In this document: positions 60,290-64,000 of the stretch, one piece after another
Numbering within the stretch: position 1 is the first letter of the stretch
How the letters are laid out: each line of letters begins with the position of its first letter
Source of the DNA: Lycocorax pyrrhopterus obiensis
Taxonomy: Eukaryota > Chordata > Aves > Passeriformes > Paradisaeidae
NCBI GenBank assembly: GCA_014706295.1
Contig: JACSVZ010000007.1
Span: 43,166,975 to 43,230,974, forward strand
Direction of reading: 5' to 3'
Length of the DNA: 64,000 nt
The notes under the pieces: model-generated
What the model saw: the letters and a program-made list of their open reading frames with translations, nothing else
What the model was told of the DNA's origin: nothing
Databases searched by the model: none
Program-made: the position numbers and the translations under genes

Positions 60290-60720
60290 ATCTCGGCAGG
60301 AAGGGTTCCTGTTTGTAGGAGGGTCAGCACAGTAGCAGAACCAGAGCGCAGCACATAGGAGCAGCTGTTAACACCGAGGGGGACGAGGAGGCCCCTTGGC
60401 CAGCATTATGCTTATTCTGTGCCACAAAGCTCCTTCCCCAGCGGCTGTTGCTGCACCGGTGATGTCAGAGGCTTCCCCCAAAGAGACCTTCTGGCAAGTC
60501 GATATCTGCAGGCCCCTGGTGGTACAGAGTGCCTGGTGCCTGTCCAAGAAACTGGGGCTGAGTCACCTCCTCTGCAGAAGGTGTGTCCTTGTCAAGGAGC
60601 TGTGTCACCAGGTCAAGGAGTTATTCGAGGAAGTCAGTAGGCTGAGTAGCATTTGTGAGAATAAGAAGGAAATCAGGTATTCTCAGAGACCCTACAGACT
60701 ATTTGCCTGGGACATAAGTA
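60290..60720 (+). mobile_element. Possible CR1 ORF1 remnant (coiled-coil part)
   Basis: A GC-rich island in AT-rich intron. The frame 60396-60767 encodes a Cys-rich stretch (L-L-C-R-R-C) followed by an amphipathic run, VKELCHQVKELFEEVSRLSS, and then I-C-E-N-K-K-E-I. This order resembles the N-terminal region of CR1 ORF1 proteins, where a C-x-x-C motif precedes a coiled coil ending in E-V-x-R-L-R-S-I-R-E. The esterase domain that should follow is absent. It is a fragment with no neurexin splice context. Assignment rests on memory of the family pattern. Confidence 0.5.
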
Positions 60721-62339
60721 AGGAAACGTGCCTATTAGAAGTTAATAGATCTTTGATACTAGTATAACCAGAGAGATGTTTTCCATGGCATTGAAAGTGT
60801 ATCCTTTTAAATATGATAATGGAAGTATACTTCCCAATTCGTCTGTAAAGACTGCAATACAGAGTACAAATTAATTTATTCCTGAATGCCATGAAAGGTA
60901 AAAAATCGCTCCTCCTTTTTAATGGAAAAGGAGATAATGGTCTCAGGTATAAGGGGAAGTCAGAGGCATTGAACAATGTGTCTCTGTTTAGCAATCCTGA
61001 AGCCACAGATGGCATCTGTTATGGGATCATCTTAGTCACCTTGAAATTTTATGTCTAAACCCCTTTATGTCTAAGGTTCTGTTGTGAGACAAAACATAGA
61101 ATGTTCCTGTTTCGCCCTCTGAGACAGAAACTTCCTGACATTTTACCTAACCCTGGAATTAACATTTTGTAGCTTTAATCACATGCTTTCATCACGTGCT
61201 CCTTTTCTATTCACTGTGTTTACTGTGAAGACCTGGTGATATTGCTGACCTCATCTAATGTAATAGATGCCATTTTCAAATTAAAATATTCTTGTTCTGT
61301 ATTCCAGATATAGGCAGGTAGCCATTACCTTTCCTTCAGGATATCATCTGTGTTTTTAGGTAGAGTTTGGTGTTCTATGGCTCAGTAGAAAAGGATAAAA
61401 ATAAATTTGGAGTAATAAGGATGTTTTAAAGGCTACAGTTTATCACTGTAGCAGTTGTTGACAGAAGCATATTAAGAGGTACCCTCTCACCCAACAGACA
61501 ATGATAATGACAGTCTGAGATAATTTTAGCAGTTGGATCCATATGAGACATTGAATCTGAGAGATTCGACAGCTTTGAGGCAGACAGAAGTTACTGTGGT
61601 GTATTTTGCTTTATGCATGCAGAGCATCTGACTGCAACTGCATTTTGTTGGCATCTCTGACCTGTTCCCAACTGTAAAAAGCTGAAGCACTCTGTCTTAC
61701 GGAGGTGAGGGATATAGAGCGGTGCTGCCCCTAGGGGATTTCTGAAGTTTATGTAAATGAAAGTGATAAAAGATGAGATTTGAAAAAATAGGAAATAAAT
61801 GTGGGCCCAATGTGATGAGAAAAAGTGTCCTGGAAGTACACTGGACTATAAACAACTTTAGGACTAAGATGTTGTGTGCCATCCACTCAAATTGTGGCAA
61901 TGATTTTGGGACTTACGTTAGACATCAGCAAGTATTTTGTCTCTCTTGCCACAGCCACTGTTGTTCTCTGTAGTCAACTATGTGTCCATCAGAATTCAGA
62001 ATGCATGCTCAGGAATTCCTGAGCGTGATTTTTGGTGTTTATTGAAGTGGATGCATCACGAACAGGAAGTTCTGGAACAAAGAGATTTGTTGTTTTGATT
62101 TTTCCAGAGTCCTCAGAACCACAGGTGTGTTACAGCTGTGAAGATTGTTTCATCTCAAGCTCATTTTTTTACAGAGGTCTTAACCCTGTAGGAATATTTG
62201 CCCTTCAGATAGAGAAATCTGATTACATTGAAGCCTAAGGGGAAGCATTTGTCTTGAGTGCATAAAGTGGATTATTGGCTTTTCAGGAAACCAACCTTTG
62301 CTAAATAGGTTTGGCTGTTTCAGGATAAGTCATGATGCC

Positions 62340-62413
62340 TCGTACTTAAGAGTTGGACTTGAGGATCCTTGTGGGTCCCTTCCAACTCAGACTAGTCTGT
62401 GATTCTCTGATTC
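62340..62413 (+). mobile_element. CR1 LINE 3' tail fragment
   Basis: GAGTTGGACTTGAGGATCCT followed by GTGGGTCCCTTCCAACTCAG and the end TGTGATTCTCTGATTCTTTT. This is the typical terminal segment of an avian CR1 subfamily with its direct octamer tail (ATTCTCTGATTCT). Only about 75 bp remain, on the same strand as NRXN3. Confidence 0.9.
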
Positions 62414-64000
62414 TTTTATATTGGTGTGATTTGCAGTGGGGAAGGATGTTTTTCCAACTGACTCGGTTTTTCTTGTTCACGTACAGCCCTTTCAATTTTC
62501 CTTTATGCTTTTAGTTTCTGTGTCTGAATGTCCAAATGCTGTTTACTTCCTCTGCTTCCTTTGCACCTCCCTGTCCCTTGTTGCATTTTGTGTGCAGGCA
62601 TACTCCCTTTTATGCAGTTGATTTTTTTGTTCTGTGGTTTGGGTTTTTACTGTTTTGGAGTTTTTTTGTTCTTCCCTCACCAGAGCAAGTTGCTCAAGAC
62701 CTTTTAGGTTTCTTAGAAATGGAAAGTGGAAGGGTGGCAAGAGGGAGGAAGATAGATATATGCCAGCTTTCTTTGATGGGAAAGAAATCCCACCACTTTG
62801 CAGATCCATTTCTATGGATTGCCATTGCTGCTTGATTCACTTCTCCTGTAACCTTGAGATAGATGTGCTTTCTGTGGGAGAAAGCACATTTGTGCATATT
62901 TGTTATTTTAACTATTCTCAATTCCTGAAGTTTTCAGACCAGCCACTTATTTGGAACAAAAGGACTCAGCACCATGACTTATATTAGGTGAATGAAGTGT
63001 TCCGGCTCTGTTGAGGCATTGAAAAAAATGGCTGCATTTTTCAGAGGATGGAAGAATGCTGGCTTTTGAGTTATTTCTGACAATGACTAACTTTAAATAT
63101 GGAACCTGACAGATGCCTAACCTTATTTAGGTGATGAAAGGAATGATGAGTTCTTAACAAAGTATGAAACTGAGAGCTTGAAGAGCTGGCCTTGCAATCC
63201 TTGAAAATCTGTTTGGTTTTTGATTCTGGTTTGCTATATTAGTCTGTGATATTCCTGCTTTCTGCTATCTGTGACTCAAAATACAGGATCTAACTTTCTG
63301 AATCATGACTGAACCTTGACTATAATTTAGTTTCTTACATTTGTGCAAAGTAAATGCTGACATACCACCAATAAGTGTTTGGCAGTTACAGTATATGTGG
63401 TATGGTCCATCCCATAAGTGATGGTTCCATGAGATTCAGACTTAATTTTGCTCACTTTTTACTCAGAAAAAATATTTTTTCCCAAATTATTCTAAAATTG
63501 GAAAACTTATTGGGATTAACTTTGTTTCATATTTAACCTGCAGGAAGAGTGAATCCTGGAACAGGTTTATTTTCTGCCTGGTGCATACGGTTTCCAAGAC
63601 CTGATGCCTCTCTGAGCTGAACTGCTACTGCACATTGAATTTAAAAAGGCTGACTATCTCTGGTTCTGAAAGAGGAAGGCTGACAGAAGTAGAGTGTAGA
63701 TTTATCAAAGGTGTAAATTGATTGTAACGTCTGACTTGTAGTGGTAGAGATATTTCAGGGCTGGATGACATTTGTAATTTAGGAACTATAGGACTAAAGA
63801 AGCACCTTATTCTGCAAAGGCTGTAAAGATGTCTTGTGTGTATTACTTTCCTATTGCTTCCTAAGATCTTTGAAGATACAAGGGAAAAAGATGAGAGCAT
63901 TTAGGGAGATGAAGAATGAAAATGGAACCATATTGTCATTGAACTTCACCTGTTTCATATGATTTTCGTCTTATTGAGACAATAATGTTAACACAAATGG

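Larger units (their letters stand above)
59796..64000 (+). other. NRXN3: NRXN3 intron, 5' part (continues beyond the window)
   Basis: Starts at the donor GTAGAG and runs off the window. It contains a CR1-like ORF1 remnant (about 60290-60720) and a CR1 3' tail (62340-62413). I looked for the EGF-C exon (expected P-S-T-T-C-Q-E-D-S-C start) and did not find it, so it lies downstream. Confidence 0.8.

Noticed and set aside
61718..61742. CCCCTAGGGG with flanking GTGCTG as a third CTCF-like site
   Set aside because: The core is one G short and mismatches further positions; mostly a short palindrome.
1..64000. Search for bacterial or phage systems, CRISPR arrays, toxin-antitoxin or operons
   Set aside because: The window is vertebrate intron/exon sequence; no such signals exist.

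Overview
The window is a piece of a bird genome that lies inside one very large gene, neurexin-3 (NRXN3), transcribed on the + strand. Two observations point to a bird. First, the neurexin coding exons are of vertebrate type. Second, the introns carry CR1 LINE fragments with the typical avian 3' tail (TTCTATGATTCT-like ends) and a degenerate LTR-type repeat of a form I know from bird genomes. I cannot resolve the bird lineage. There are no bacterial genes, operons, CRISPR arrays or phage. The great majority of open frames are chance frames in AT-rich intron or decayed transposon coding sequence.

Layout: 1-43886 is intron, by inference the intron before the first exon seen. It contains CR1 fragments at about 1690-2600 (-), 13030-14325 (+), 24675-25465 (+) and 30063-30121 (-). 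It also holds an LTR-like block at about 5561-6077, an unexplained minus-strand low-stop block at 21861-22740, and a diverged direct duplication (33887-34045 and 34941-35104). Coding exons then follow at 43887-44006 (120 nt), 49769-50150 (382 nt), 51527-51717 (191 nt) and 52243-52416 (174 nt). A 27-nt cassette microexon lies at 59769-59795. All have AG/GT borders and compatible phases (1-1, 1-2, 2-1, 1-1, 1-1). The four constitutive exons encode 289 contiguous residues, covering the second part of LNS4 and nearly all of LNS5 of the alpha-neurexin ectodomain. The microexon adds nine residues between LNS5 and EGF-C, at the position called splice site 6 (SS6). EGF-C, LNS6, the beta-neurexin promoter, the stalk, the membrane segment and all upstream domains lie outside the window.

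The most interesting signal is the regulatory architecture around the microexon. A consensus-like TACTAAC branch-point candidate lies about 120 nt upstream of the exon. No AG dinucleotide occurs between it and the acceptor. A 23-nt T run abuts the acceptor, and three TGCATG (RBFOX-type) motifs lie 194-322 nt upstream. The donors on both sides of the choice deviate from consensus. Together these look like a tightly regulated neuronal splicing switch. I found no undescribed system of another kind. Comparisons with human NRXN3/NRXN1 and with repeat families are from memory; no alignment was run.
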